A stretch of DNA of 64,000 nucleotides from Oscillospiraceae bacterium. Lineage in GTDB: Bacteria > Bacillota > Clostridia > Oscillospirales > Oscillospiraceae. The notes below the pieces were generated by a model that saw nothing but the letters and a program-made list of their open reading frames with translations, had not been told where the DNA came from and did not search any database. The DNA lies in assembly GCA_022799035.1 (NCBI GenBank), contig JAAWNQ010000007.1:1-64000 (forward strand), written 5' to 3'. Below are positions 32,696 to 41,432 of this stretch, piece by piece. Every line of letters begins with the position of its first letter. Within the stretch, counting starts at the first letter, position 1. A program made the position numbers and the translations under genes.

Positions 32696-34529
32696 GGTCG
32701 GCCACCTCCCTGATCTGCCGGACGATGCTCTCCACGTCCAAGCTGTTCATCCTCCGAAGCTGGTCCACCGTCCCCTGGGTGGGGACCCGGTCTCCCAAAT
32801 TCCGTAAAGTAATTCGACTTGCCATAGCATCCCCCACCGCCCAGTCCGCCGCTACCCGGCGGCCCACACAGTTGAAGTCCATGCTCTCCTCATAAAACCA
32901 AAGGCTCCCCGTTCTCTCTGCCGAGAGGTACAACTCACCGCTCGGAGTAGGTGTAATGACATTTAGCTTTACAACCTCCGCCGAAATGTTCTCCCTCTCC
33001 AGCCGCTCCGCCGCCTCCAGAAGGATATTGACCTGGGTGCCGTAGCCCGCCAGGGTCACATCCCCGCCGGACCGGACCACCGTCGCCGGCTGTCCGTCCC
33101 AGCTCTCCCGGTAGGCCCCCTCCCCTCCCCGGGGATAGCGGACGGCCACGGGCCCCTTGACCTGGAAAAGGGCGTACTCCAGCATATTCCGCAGCTCGGC
33201 GTAACTGGCAGGAGCCAGCACGGTCATCCCCGGGATGGTGTCCAGGAATCCCACATCAAAGACCCCGTGGTGAGTCTCCCCATCCTCCCCCACAAGCCCC
33301 GCCCGGTCCACGCAGAAGACCACATGGAGGTTTTGCAGAGCCACATCATGGATGAGCATATCATAGGACCGCTGCAAAAAGGTGGAGTACACCGCGAACA
33401 CCGGGATCATCCCCTGCTTCGCCATCCCGGCGCACATGGTGACCGCGTGTCCCTCGGCGATGCCCACATCGAAAAAACGCTGGGGAAAGGCTTTGGCAAA
33501 GCCGTCCAGCCCCGTCCCCGGCTGCATGGCGGCGGTGACGGCGCAGATCCGCCTATCCCTCTCCCCCAAATCGCAGATCGCTCTCCCAAAGGCGGAGGAA
33601 AAGCTCTCCCCCCCCTTGGAAAGAAGCTCTCCCGTGTCCGGATCAAACCTCCCCACCCCATGGAACCGGTCGGGGAACTCCTGGGCGGGGCCATAGCCCT
33701 TCCCCTTCACCGTCCGCACATGGAGCAGCACCGGCCCCTCCAGCTCCTTGGCGTAGGTCATGAGCCGGGTCAGCCCCCTCACGTCATGGCCGTCCACCGG
33801 CCCCAGATAGGTAAACCCCATATCCTCAAACAGGGAGCAGGGCAAAAGGGTCTCCTTCACCGCCGTCTTGATCTTATGGGTCACCTTGTAGATATGCCGG
33901 CCCAGGGAAAAGGCCTGCATCACCCTCCGGTAACCTCTCTTAAAGCTGAGATATTGCGGCTTCAGCCGCTGCCGGGCCAAATGCTCCGCCACCCCGCCCA
34001 CGCTCTGGGTGATGGACATCCCGTTGTCGTTGAGCACCACCAGCAGCCGCTCCCCGCTGTCCCCCGCGTCGGAGAGCCCCTCATAGGCCAGCCCCCCCGT
34101 CAGCGCCCCGTCCCCCAAGAGGGCGATCACATGGTAGTCCTTCCCCAGCAACGTCCGGGCCCGGGCCATGCCCACCGCCGCCGACACCGCCGTGGAGGCG
34201 TGGCCCACCGTAAAGGCGTCGCACACACTCTCCCCCGGCTTGGGAAAGCCGCTGATCCCCCCAAAGCTCCGCAGCTCCTCCATGGCCCCGTCCCGCCCAG
34301 TGAGCATCTTGTGACAGTAACACTGGTGGCCCACGTCAAAGAGGATCCTGTCCCGCTCCGGAGCAAAGACCCGGTGAAGGGCCACCGTCAACTCCACCGC
34401 CCCCAGGTTGGAGGCCAGATGCCCCCCGGTCCTGGAAACGGTCTTGATCAAACGCTGCCGAAGCCGCCCGCACAGGGCCTCGGCTTCGGCGTCGGTGATC
34501 AGATGGAGATTGTTGGGAATATCCAGCAT
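32664..34529 (-). CDS. dxs: 1-deoxy-D-xylulose-5-phosphate synthase
   Basis: 621 residues, full length. The thiamine-diphosphate fold shows DVGHQCYCHKMLTGR, the metal motif LLGDGALTGGLAYEGL (about 145) and the pyrimidine-binding domain with AEGHAVTMCAGMA. It condenses pyruvate and glyceraldehyde 3-phosphate in the first step of the non-mevalonate isoprenoid pathway. The prenyl synthase gene ispA lies 0.6 kb upstream on the same strand, a linked pathway step. The ATG has AAAGAGGT upstream. Confidence 0.95.
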   Translation of the reverse strand: MLDIPNNLHLITDAEAEALCGRLRQRLIKTVSRTGGHLASNLGAVELTVALHRVFAPERDRILFDVGHQCYCHKMLTGRDGAMEELRSFGGISGFPKPGESVCDAFTVGHASTAVSAAVGMARARTLLGKDYHVIALLGDGALTGGLAYEGLSDAGDSGERLLVVLNDNGMSITQSVGGVAEHLARQRLKPQYLSFKRGYRRVMQAFSLGRHIYKVTHKIKTAVKETLLPCSLFEDMGFTYLGPVDGHDVRGLTRLMTYAKELEGPVLLHVRTVKGKGYGPAQEFPDRFHGVGRFDPDTGELLSKGGESFSSAFGRAICDLGERDRRICAVTAAMQPGTGLDGFAKAFPQRFFDVGIAEGHAVTMCAGMAKQGMIPVFAVYSTFLQRSYDMLIHDVALQNLHVVFCVDRAGLVGEDGETHHGVFDVGFLDTIPGMTVLAPASYAELRNMLEYALFQVKGPVAVRYPRGGEGAYRESWDGQPATVVRSGGDVTLAGYGTQVNILLEAAERLERENISAEVVKLNVITPTPSGELYLSAERTGSLWFYEESMDFNCVGRRVAADWAVGDAMASRITLRNLGDRVPTQGTVDQLRRMNSLDVESIVRQIREVADLEKTTGRSSG

Positions 34530-34668
34530 AGAAGAAAGTACCTCTTTTCAGGAAAACTCACAAGAAATATGGAAAAACAGAGGTGAAAAAGACTCCCTCC
34601 GGCGCCGCCGGACCATTTCGGAGCGGCGGCCCCAGGCCGCCCTGTCACACCGTTTTCCCCGCCTATTT

Positions 34669-35133
34669 TCAACTCAGGAAATAGGCCCCGCCCCACCCCA
34701 TGGCGATCCCCAGCAAGGCCCCCATCAGCACCTGGAGAGGGGTGTGTCCGATCAGCTCCTTCAAGGCCCGGTCAAAAATCTCCTCCGGCTTCATCTGGGA
34801 CCAATGCTCCATCATATAGTTCAGGATCCGGGCCTGCTTCCCCGTCTCCTGCCGCACATTGAACGCGTCGTACATCACCACCGCCGCCAGCACCGCGGCG
34901 ATGGCGAACAAAGCCGAGTCCAGCCCGTACAGATACCCCACCGCCGCCGCGCAGGAGCAGACGCAGGCCGAGTGGGAGCTGGGCATCCCCCCGCTGGAGA
35001 GAATATGCTGCCAGTCCCACCGCCGCTCGCTGATCAGGGTCACCAACAGTTTCAGGACCTGGGCGACGGCCCAGGCCAAAAAAGCCAGATTGATGATCAG
35101 ATTCCCCGTGAGAAAATCCACCGCGTTTCGCAT
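34669..35133 (-). CDS. Divergent PAP2 family membrane protein (DUF212)
   Basis: 154 residues. The motif SSGGMPSSHSACVCSCAAAVGYL (GGMPSSHSA core near residue 50) and the later HTPLQVLMGALLGI define the divergent phosphatase family also called YuiD or acid phosphatase/vanadium-dependent haloperoxidase related. Several hydrophobic helices make it an integral membrane protein. It lies between ispA and dxs, so an isoprenoid pyrophosphate phosphatase role, for example recycling undecaprenyl pyrophosphate, is attractive but unproven. AGGAGGGGCG precedes the ATG. Confidence 0.85.
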   Translation of the reverse strand: MRNAVDFLTGNLIINLAFLAWAVAQVLKLLVTLISERRWDWQHILSSGGMPSSHSACVCSCAAAVGYLYGLDSALFAIAAVLAAVVMYDAFNVRQETGKQARILNYMMEHWSQMKPEEIFDRALKELIGHTPLQVLMGALLGIAMGWGGAYFLS

Positions 35134-35145
35134 ATCCGCCCCTCC

Positions 35146-36024
35146 TCAGTTGGTACGGCCCACCAATGACCGGGCCAGCTCCTCCAAAAACCACGGCTCC
35201 TCAAAACCGCCCAGGGCGCTCACCGCCTCGTGGGTAAGCCTCTCCACCAGCCGGCCGCACTCCTCCAGTCCCTTCAGGGTCACAAAGGTGGTCTTCTCCG
35301 AGTTGGCATCGGAGCCGATGGGCTTGCCCAGGCTGTCCTGGTCCCCCGACACGTCCAGCATGTCATCCCTGATCTGGAAGGCCAGCCCCAGCCTTTGGGC
35401 ATAGGTCCGCACCGCGGCCCTCTCCTCCTCCCCGCCCCCGGCGGCGATAACGCCCATCTCCGCGGCGGCGGAGATCAAAGCCCCCGTTTTCAGCTTCTGC
35501 AGCTCCTCCACATCGGCCAGGGTGAGGGCGTACCCCTCCCCCGCCATGTCCAGGGCCTGTCCCCCCACCATCCCGGCGGGACCGGCGGCGGCGGCCAGGA
35601 CCTCCAACGCCGCCGTGACCTGCCGGGCCGGGAGATAGGTCCCCGCCCCAAGGGCGGTCTCAAAGGCGGCGGTGAGCAGCCCGTCCCCCGCCAATACCGC
35701 CGTGGCCTCCCCATAAGCCATATGGCAGGTGGGCTTGCCCCGGCGGAGCTCATCGTTGTCCATACAGGGCAGATCGTCGTGGATCAGGGAGTAGGTGTGG
35801 ATCATCTCCACCGCGCAGGCCAGGGAGAGGGCGGCGCTGTCCGTCCCCCCACACAGCCGGCAGCACTCCAGGGTCAGAATGGGCCGAAGCCGCTTTCCCC
35901 CCGCCAAAAGGCTGTAATTCATGGCGTCGTACAGGTCGGCGTGGGGGGTACAGCCCCGGAACAGATTCCCCAGGGCCTTCTCCACCAGCTCCTTATCCTG
36001 CGCAAGGCGTTCCTCAAATCTCAC
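35146..36024 (-). CDS. ispA: Polyprenyl (farnesyl/geranylgeranyl) diphosphate synthase
   Basis: 292 residues from the GTG that overlaps the xseB stop (GTGA). A longer frame upstream lies inside xseB. Both aspartate-rich motifs are present: DDLPCMDND (first, DDxxxxD) near residue 85 and FQIRDDMLD (second). GGKRLRP binds the substrate diphosphate. It condenses isopentenyl diphosphate with allylic diphosphates to make the C15-C20 precursors of undecaprenyl carriers and quinones. Context with xseA-xseB upstream and dxs downstream is the same as in Bacillus. Confidence 0.93.
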   Translation of the reverse strand: MRFEERLAQDKELVEKALGNLFRGCTPHADLYDAMNYSLLAGGKRLRPILTLECCRLCGGTDSAALSLACAVEMIHTYSLIHDDLPCMDNDELRRGKPTCHMAYGEATAVLAGDGLLTAAFETALGAGTYLPARQVTAALEVLAAAAGPAGMVGGQALDMAGEGYALTLADVEELQKLKTGALISAAAEMGVIAAGGGEEERAAVRTYAQRLGLAFQIRDDMLDVSGDQDSLGKPIGSDANSEKTTFVTLKGLEECGRLVERLTHEAVSALGGFEEPWFLEELARSLVGRTN

Positions 36025-36257
36025 AGCTCCATCCCCTCCATCGGCTCCTCCATCACAGTCCCGTCCCCGGCGGGAAACAGCTTGGCCACCTTCTGCTCGG
36101 CCTTGTCCAGGGCGGCGGCGCACTGCTTCATCAGGGCCGTTCCCTCCTCAAAAAGGCCCATGGCCTCCTCCAGCGGGGCATTCCCCTTCTCCAGCCGCTC
36201 CACAATGGCCTCCAGTCGTTCCATGGCCTCCTCAAATGTCAGCTTCTTCGCCGCCAT
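36021..36257 (-). CDS. xseB: Exodeoxyribonuclease VII small subunit
   Basis: 78 residues with the typical opening LTFEEAMERLEAIVERLEKG and a helical hairpin (LEEAMGLFEEGTALMKQCAA). It forms the coiled-coil small subunit that assembles on XseA and lets the nuclease degrade single-stranded DNA in mismatch and recombination repair. It follows xseA after 57 nt and overlaps ispA by 4 nt. Confidence 0.95.
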   Translation of the reverse strand: MAAKKLTFEEAMERLEAIVERLEKGNAPLEEAMGLFEEGTALMKQCAAALDKAEQKVAKLFPAGDGTVMEEPMEGMEL

Positions 36258-36314
36258 AGGAATTCTCCTTCCAAAAACAATAGGGAAAACCCGGCCCTTC
36301 GCCCATTTCCCCTT

Positions 36315-37511
36315 TTACTTTTTTCCTTTTACCTCACAGGCGATGCTTCCGTCGCTCACTCTCAGCTCCAGCGCGTCCCCTGTCTCCACGTCCCCCACCG
36401 CTCCCACGATCCCCCGGGGACCTTTGGCGATGGAGTACCCCCGTCCCAGCACCTTCAGGGGGCTCATGGCGTCCAGGGCCGCCGCCAGTCGGGCGGCCTC
36501 CCGCCGCCGTCCCTCCAGGGTCCCCCGGAGGGCGTAGCCCAGCCGCTCCTGCTGTCGGTCCAGCAGGGTCCGCCGGTCCTCCACCCAGGTCATGGGGTCC
36601 CGGAGGAGCCGGTTTTTTGCCGCCCGGTCCAACAGGGCCCTGCTCTCCCCCAGCTTCCCCTCCACCGCCTTCCTCATCCGGCGGGACAGGTGGTTCAGCC
36701 TCTCATACTGCTCATTCTGGTCCGGGACCGCCAGCTCCGCTCCGTTGGAGGGGGTGGCCGCCCTCAGGTCGGCAACATAGTCGGCGATGGTCACATCCGG
36801 CTCGTGGCCCACGGCGGAGATCACCGGAATCTCCGAGGCGTAGATGGCCCGGGCCACCCTCTCATCGTTGAAGCACCACAGGTCCTCCATGGATCCGCCT
36901 CCCCGGCCTGTGATGATCAGGTCGGCGGCCTTCCGGGCGTTGACCCAGCCGATGGCTCCGGCGATCTCCCCCGGCGCCTCCGCCCCCTGGACCCGGCAGG
37001 GCACCACATAGACCGCCCCCATGGGCCACCGGGCCCCCAGAATGCGGATCATGTCCCGCACCGCCGCCCCCGCCGGGGAGGTGACCAGGGCGATCCGTTT
37101 GGGGAACCGGGGGATGGGCTTTTTGTGCTCCTCCCGAAAAAGTCCCTCGGCCTCCAGCCGTGCCTTCAGAGCCTCAAAGGCGGCGTGAAGATCCCCCACC
37201 CCGTCGGGGGTGAGGGTGGAGACATAGAGCTGGTAGGCCCCGTCCCGGGGAAAGACGGTCACCCGCCCGAAGGCGATGACCTTCATCCCGTTCTGGGGCC
37301 GGAACCGAAGGGACATAGCCTCCCGCTTGAACATGACGCAGCGCACGGTCCCCTCCGGGTCCTTCAGGGAAAAATAGTGGTGTCCCGAGGGGTACTGCTT
37401 ATAGTTGGAGACCTCCCCCCGGATAAACAGCCCCGACAGGGTCCCATCGGCGTCCAGCAGGCTCTTCACATGGCTGTTGAGCTGGGACACCGAATAGACA
37501 GGGTATCTCAT
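36315..37511 (-). CDS. xseA: Exodeoxyribonuclease VII large subunit
   Basis: 398 residues. The N-terminal OB fold (YSVSQLNSHVKSLLDADGTL, GLFIRGEVSNYKQYPSGHHYF) leads to the catalytic domain: KRIALVTSPAGAAVRDMI near 140, ITGRGGGSMEDLW near 185 and VISAVGHEPDVTIADYVADLR near 225. A coiled coil and a C-terminal barrel complete it. With XseB it cleaves single-stranded DNA from both ends. Length is slightly below the usual 400-450 residues. Confidence 0.95.
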   Translation of the reverse strand: MRYPVYSVSQLNSHVKSLLDADGTLSGLFIRGEVSNYKQYPSGHHYFSLKDPEGTVRCVMFKREAMSLRFRPQNGMKVIAFGRVTVFPRDGAYQLYVSTLTPDGVGDLHAAFEALKARLEAEGLFREEHKKPIPRFPKRIALVTSPAGAAVRDMIRILGARWPMGAVYVVPCRVQGAEAPGEIAGAIGWVNARKAADLIITGRGGGSMEDLWCFNDERVARAIYASEIPVISAVGHEPDVTIADYVADLRAATPSNGAELAVPDQNEQYERLNHLSRRMRKAVEGKLGESRALLDRAAKNRLLRDPMTWVEDRRTLLDRQQERLGYALRGTLEGRRREAARLAAALDAMSPLKVLGRGYSIAKGPRGIVGAVGDVETGDALELRVSDGSIACEVKGKK

Positions 37512-37523
37512 GGGTCCTCTCCT

Positions 37524-37682
37524 TTACCGCCGGTCCTCGTTCTTCCAGAGCTCCTTCGCCATCTCCTTGAGCAGGTCCCGGAAGGCGCTCCGGACCGCCG
37601 CCCGGATCACGCAGTAGAGGGCAGTGAAGATGAGCAGGATCACGGCCAGCGCCACCACCCAGTTCAGCAGGATCTCATTCAT
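37524..37682 (-). CDS. Small membrane protein, 52 residues
   Basis: An ATG with AAAGGAGAG upstream opens 52 codons, overlapping the end of the TsaD-like gene by 8 nt. The product has one N-terminal membrane helix (LLNWVVALAVILLIFTALYC) and a positively charged amphipathic cytoplasmic tail (RAAVRSAFRDLLKEMAKELW). The gene lies just ahead of xseA (12 nt). The layout resembles small single-pass regulators or assembly factors; no family is recognised. The good ribosome site and tight packing in the operon argue that it is real. Confidence 0.65.
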   Translation of the reverse strand: MNEILLNWVVALAVILLIFTALYCVIRAAVRSAFRDLLKEMAKELWKNEDRR

Positions 37683-38622
37683 CACGATCTCTCCTTTCTC
37701 CTCCCATCAGCCGATGGGCCAAAACCGCCACTCCCATGGCGTTGTCGGTGGAATATTTCGCCGGGGCGAAGATCCCCTGGCAGAATTCCGTCAATATATA
37801 CCGCAGCCTGCTGTTGGAGGCCACGCCCCCCGAGCACAGCAGGGGCAGCCCGGGAAACCGGTCCTGGGCCTCCACCGTCACCCGGCGGACCGTGTCCGCC
37901 ACCGTATTCAATACAAACCGGGCGATGGGGGCCGGCTCCTCCCCCTTCTCCACCCGGGCCTTCACCTGATTTTCCACCCCGGACAGGGAGAATTCCAGCC
38001 CCCCCGCCTTCACCGGGAAGCTCTCCCCGGACTGGGACCGGGCGGATAGCTCGTCCAGCTCTCTCCCCGCGGGAAAGTCCAGCCCCAGCAGGACCCCCGT
38101 CCGGTCGATAAGCTGTCCCGCCGAGATGTCGGTGGTCCCCCCGATCCGCTCCGCCCTCACATTGACCCCCTCCGGCTCCACTCGCAAAAGCTCCGTGGTC
38201 CCCCCCGACAGGTGCCAGGCCAGAAAGGGAGCGTCCAGCAGTTCCATACGGCCCGCCGACCAGGCCGCGGCGGCCAGGTGTCCCTGCTGGTGGGAGACCG
38301 AGAAAAAGGGGACGCCCAGGATCTGGGCCACGCTCCGCCCCAGGCTCTCCCCCGCCAGGAAGCAGGGCATGTAGGACCCCTCCACCGCCCTGGGCCGGGT
38401 GGAGGCCGCCACAGCGGCGATCCCCTCCAACAGCCCCGCCTGTCTCAACTCCCCCATCCGTTCAGGCAGAGCCTTCACATGCTGAAACAGGGCCTCGGAC
38501 TGGCGAAGTCCCCTCTCCCCGGGCCGGACCTCCAGCAGCTTTCCCGCATTGCTTCCCCCCTCCCCGTCAAAGACGGCGGCGGAGGTGGTATAGTTGCTGG
38601 TATCCAGCCCTAAGACTCTCAC
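37675..38622 (-). CDS. TsaD/Kae1-like ASKHA-fold protein
   Basis: 315 residues. The opening VLGLDTSNYTTSAAVFDG and LLCSGGVASNSRLR are those of the TsaD/Kae1/Gcp family, and FFSVSHQQGHLAAA corresponds to the metal-binding HxxxH of TsaD. Real TsaD is usually a little longer and reads HMEGH, so this looks like the paralogue that many clostridia encode beside nusB and xseA rather than the t6A-forming enzyme itself. ATP and metal binding are likely; the substrate is unknown. The start overlaps the nusB stop by 4 nt. Confidence 0.75.
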   Translation of the reverse strand: MRVLGLDTSNYTTSAAVFDGEGGSNAGKLLEVRPGERGLRQSEALFQHVKALPERMGELRQAGLLEGIAAVAASTRPRAVEGSYMPCFLAGESLGRSVAQILGVPFFSVSHQQGHLAAAAWSAGRMELLDAPFLAWHLSGGTTELLRVEPEGVNVRAERIGGTTDISAGQLIDRTGVLLGLDFPAGRELDELSARSQSGESFPVKAGGLEFSLSGVENQVKARVEKGEEPAPIARFVLNTVADTVRRVTVEAQDRFPGLPLLCSGGVASNSRLRYILTEFCQGIFAPAKYSTDNAMGVAVLAHRLMGGERRDRDE

Positions 38623-39122
38623 TCCTCCCCCTCCGGGGGGTCGAAGATGGCCCCCGGCGCCGGGGCCGTGGGCTGGGGCAGGGTCTCGCTGCGGACGAAG
38701 GACCCCAAAATACCGTTGACAAAGGAGGCCAGCTCCGGCTCCTCGTAGTGCTTGGTCAGCTCCACCGCCTCGTTGATGGCGGCGGCGTTGGGCACATCCT
38801 GCATGTAAAGGATCTCAAACATACACACCCGCAGAATAGCCACCACCACCCGGGGCAGGCGGCTGAAGTTCCAGCCGATGGCATATTTGCCGATGTACCC
38901 GTCCAGCTCCTCCCCGTGCTCCTCCACCCCCCGGACCAGGGCGGAAATGTACTCCCTCTGTTCCACATTGGGGAACTGGGCATACAGGGGCTCCATCTGG
39001 CTGATGCTCTCAAACACGGGACGCTTGAGGGCCTCCTCCAGCAGTTCCTGGGCGCTCTGGCCTGAAAAGCCCAGTTCAAAAACGAAATGGACGGCCAATT
39101 CTCTGGCGTTGCTTCTTGTCAT
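38619..39122 (-). CDS. nusB: Transcription antitermination factor NusB
   Basis: 167 residues from the ATG with GGGAGGAG upstream; an in-frame start 23 codons earlier lacks a site. The all-helical domain shows MTRSNARELAVHFVFEL at the start and PNAAAINEAVELTKHYEEPE near 115, both diagnostic. NusB with S10 binds boxA RNA and prevents premature termination in rRNA operons. The acidic Pro-rich tail (PQPTAPAPGAIFDPPEGEE) is an extension. It leads the operon running to ispA. Confidence 0.92.
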   Translation of the reverse strand: MTRSNARELAVHFVFELGFSGQSAQELLEEALKRPVFESISQMEPLYAQFPNVEQREYISALVRGVEEHGEELDGYIGKYAIGWNFSRLPRVVVAILRVCMFEILYMQDVPNAAAINEAVELTKHYEEPELASFVNGILGSFVRSETLPQPTAPAPGAIFDPPEGEE

Positions 39123-39228
39123 GGGGTCTCCTCCCAAGGGCCTATCTGCCCATTTTTTAGGGTATCCATCATTATACACTCTTTTATGCAAAAAGGAAAC
39201 CCCTAATCTGTCTCTGAAACAAAATATT

Positions 39229-39263
39229 AAAAAAAGCCTGCCGCAAGCCGCGTCAGGCTTTTT
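39229..39263. terminator. Bidirectional terminator between GNAT gene and nusB
   Basis: AAAAAGCCTG (39231-39240) pairs with CAGGCTTTTT (39254-39263). A and T runs on the two sides allow function in both directions, chiefly for the minus-strand GNAT gene ending at 39280. Confidence 0.75.
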
Positions 39264-39279
39264 GGGGCGTAGGATCCTC

Positions 39280-39753
39280 TCAGGGATAAGCGAAATTCTC
39301 CTCTCCAGCCCCTTCCTTATGGAGCCATTGAATGAAGGCCGTTTTATCTGTATTGTTATATCCGGCCCTTGTGTAAAAGTCCAGCGTCCCCTTCTCTCTG
39401 CTCCCCGTCAAAAGCATCAGCTTGTAGCAGCCGCTCCGCAGGGCGATCCCCTTTGCGTACTCCAGGCATTCCGACGCCAGACCCCGGCCCCGGAAGTCCC
39501 TGTGGGTGACAACGTTTTCCACCAGGGCATAGGGCCGTATATTTCGGGTCAAATTGGGGATGACAACGCAGACGCAGGAGGACAGGATCCTTCCGGCCAC
39601 CTCGTTTACGATCAGATGGTGGTTCTCATCCTCCATGATCTGCCTCCATGTACGGGACAGGCGCTCTGAATCCTCCGGGATGGACGATTCATGCAGGCAC
39701 AGGTACAATTCCAATATCCCCTTCAGATCCTCCTGTCGGGCCTCTCTCACCAT
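39280..39753 (-). CDS. GNAT-family N-acetyltransferase
   Basis: 157 residues from the ATG with GGGAGG upstream (GTG starts at 39759 and 39750 are alternatives). The acetyl-CoA-binding motif A reads VVTHRDFRGRGLASECLEYA (near 95), preceded by the conserved strand YALVENV and followed by LLTGSREKGTLDFYTRAGY. It transfers an acetyl group to a small molecule or protein; the acceptor is unknown. Its codon use is less GC-biased than the flanking genes. It stands alone between nusB and asp23, with terminators on both sides. Confidence 0.88.
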   Translation of the reverse strand: MVREARQEDLKGILELYLCLHESSIPEDSERLSRTWRQIMEDENHHLIVNEVAGRILSSCVCVVIPNLTRNIRPYALVENVVTHRDFRGRGLASECLEYAKGIALRSGCYKLMLLTGSREKGTLDFYTRAGYNNTDKTAFIQWLHKEGAGEENFAYP

Positions 39754-39806
39754 ACCCACGCGACCTCCCTTTCAAGCAGCCGTCCCATCCCGGCCTTTAG
39801 AAGATA

Positions 39807-39840
39807 AAAGACCGGAAGCCATAGGGCTTTCGGTCTTTTT
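39807..39840 (-). terminator. Terminator of the spoIIIA-asp23 cluster
   Basis: A 14-bp stem (AAAGACCGGAAGCC with GGCTTTCGGTCTTT, one G-U) around ATAG follows the asp23 stop directly, with a T-rich tail on the minus strand. Confidence 0.88.
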
Positions 39841-39841
39841 C

Positions 39842-40228
39842 TCACTTGCTTTTCCGCTGGCTGGGGAAGGATACCCCGGCAATGTGGACGTTGACCGCCG
39901 AGACCGACAGGCCGCTGGCGTTGGCAATGGCCTCCCCGACGGCGGTCTGGACCGCCTTGGCCGACTCCTGCACCGAGGAGCCGTACTTTACCAGCAGGGA
40001 GATATCCACGGTGACGCTGCTCTCCACCATGGTGACACGGACCCCGCGGCTCAGGTTCTTCCGTCCGGCCAGCAGCTCGGCCAGGTCGCTGCCCAGGTTG
40101 GCGGCCAGGCCGCCGATGCCCTCCACCTCCAGGGCCGCGGCGGCGGCGGTCACCGCCAGCACGTCCTCGGAAATGTGGATATTCCCCAACTCGTCGGGGC
40201 AGGAGATGTACTCTCTCGCTTCTGCCAT
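39842..40228 (-). CDS. Asp23/Gls24 family protein
   Basis: 128 residues from the ATG at 40228, preceded by AAAGGAAG; an in-frame ATG ten codons earlier is weaker. The Asp23 domain is visible in EYISCPDELGNIHISEDVLA, VEGIGGLAANLGSDLAELLAGR and the alternating-strand segment VRVTMVESSVTVDISLLVKYG. Members (YqhY/Asp23) associate with the membrane envelope-stress system or fatty-acid metabolism; in Bacillus yqhY lies at the same place between the spoIIIA locus and nusB. The exact role here is inferred from that synteny. Confidence 0.88.
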   Translation of the reverse strand: MAEAREYISCPDELGNIHISEDVLAVTAAAAALEVEGIGGLAANLGSDLAELLAGRKNLSRGVRVTMVESSVTVDISLLVKYGSSVQESAKAVQTAVGEAIANASGLSVSAVNVHIAGVSFPSQRKSK

Positions 40229-40333
40229 ACTGTTCTCGCTTCCTTTCCTTTGGTTCATGTTATCTTACCTCTCATTTTACCACAGAAAAGGAAAATTACA
40301 ATCCCAATTTTTCATCCCGACCAAGTTTTTTCC

Positions 40334-40912
40334 TCAGCCCTCCGCCCCGATGATGGTGATCTGGCTGGCGGGGACCCCCGTCTCGTCCATGACGATCTCG
40401 GTGATCCGGGCCACGTCGGCGTCCTGAAGCCCGTTCTCCACGTTGGAGACCACCACGGAGACGCCCCCCTCGCTGATGAAGGCCACACAGTCGGCATAGC
40501 CCTTGGCGATGACCAGATTCTCGATCTGGGCCTCGGAGACGGTGGAGGCGGCCAGGGTCTCAATGGCCGCCCCGGCGTCGGCCTTGGTCGCCTCCTCGGA
40601 GGCATCGCTGTTCAGGGTGTCCTGGAGCATTCCCAGGGCGGAGTCCCGGGCCTGCTGGCGGTTGAGACGGGCGGTGGAGAAGTAGCCGGTGGCCGTCCCC
40701 GAGGGCTGGGCGGGCTCCCCGCTCTCAGCGGGGGCGGGGGAGGCCGCCAGAAGGGGATCGTCGGTCTTGCCCCCCACCAGGGCCGCCTGGCCCAGGGTCT
40801 TGCCCGCGTCCACGCCCACCTCGTCCTGCTGGTAGGACCAGTTCAGATAGACCGCCACACAGACAAAGAGGACGATGGCGGCCACCACCGCATTGCGTTT
40901 CCAGAGTTTCAT
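40334..40912 (-). CDS. spoIIIAH: Stage III sporulation protein AH
   Basis: 192 residues. A single N-terminal membrane helix (AVVAAIVLFVCVAVYLNW) is followed by a Glu/Ala-rich linker and the YscJ/FliF-like ring-building domain (ALGMLQDTLNSDASEEATKA to the end). On the mother-cell side it binds forespore SpoIIQ, forming the channel that connects the two compartments during engulfment. It is the last gene of the spoIIIA operon. Confidence 0.93.
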   Translation of the reverse strand: MKLWKRNAVVAAIVLFVCVAVYLNWSYQQDEVGVDAGKTLGQAALVGGKTDDPLLAASPAPAESGEPAQPSGTATGYFSTARLNRQQARDSALGMLQDTLNSDASEEATKADAGAAIETLAASTVSEAQIENLVIAKGYADCVAFISEGGVSVVVSNVENGLQDADVARITEIVMDETGVPASQITIIGAEG

Positions 40913-40922
40913 AAGTTTTTCC

Positions 40923-41432
40923 TCACTTTCCCTTACAAACTGAAATTTGATCGGTCCGAAGTCCTGTCAGGGCGGAGACCGCCTGACACAGGGCCAGCTT
41001 TACCCGGGGATCCTCCCCGCCCTGGCTGACCACCAAAGCCCCCTGATATATGGGGGCCAGCTCCTGAAGCACCGCCGGCTCCTGTTGGCCGGAGCCTTTG
41101 GAGAGAAGGATGGTGGAGGTCTCCCGGCGGGTCTCCTCCTTTCCCTCGGTGGCGCTGCCGTCCTGGGCCAGCACCTGGCGGGGTCCCCCCTGAAGGGTGA
41201 GGACCACCGTCACATCCCCCGCTCCCTCCACCTGGGAGAGAGCCTTCTCCAGCTTTTTCTCCATCTGCTCCACCTGAAAGATATCCCGGCCTGTCCCGGG
41301 CTCGGCCTGGGCTTGGGGCTTCTCCCCCGTGGGCCACGCCAGGAGGAGGATCCCCACCAGGATCACCAGGAGGACATACCGGTATTTTCCCAGGCCGGCG
41401 GCTATTTTTTGGATCTGCTGGGTCCCTTTCAT
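40923..41432 (-). CDS. spoIIIAG: Stage III sporulation protein AG
   Basis: 169 residues. One membrane helix (YRYVLLVILVGILLLAW, about 15-32) precedes an extracellular ring-building domain with alternating strands (EKALSQVEGAGDVTVVLTLQ). SpoIIIAG forms the large ring of the feeding-tube channel. Its start overlaps the spoIIIAF stop by 4 nt. Confidence 0.93.
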   Translation of the reverse strand: MKGTQQIQKIAAGLGKYRYVLLVILVGILLLAWPTGEKPQAQAEPGTGRDIFQVEQMEKKLEKALSQVEGAGDVTVVLTLQGGPRQVLAQDGSATEGKEETRRETSTILLSKGSGQQEPAVLQELAPIYQGALVVSQGGEDPRVKLALCQAVSALTGLRTDQISVCKGK

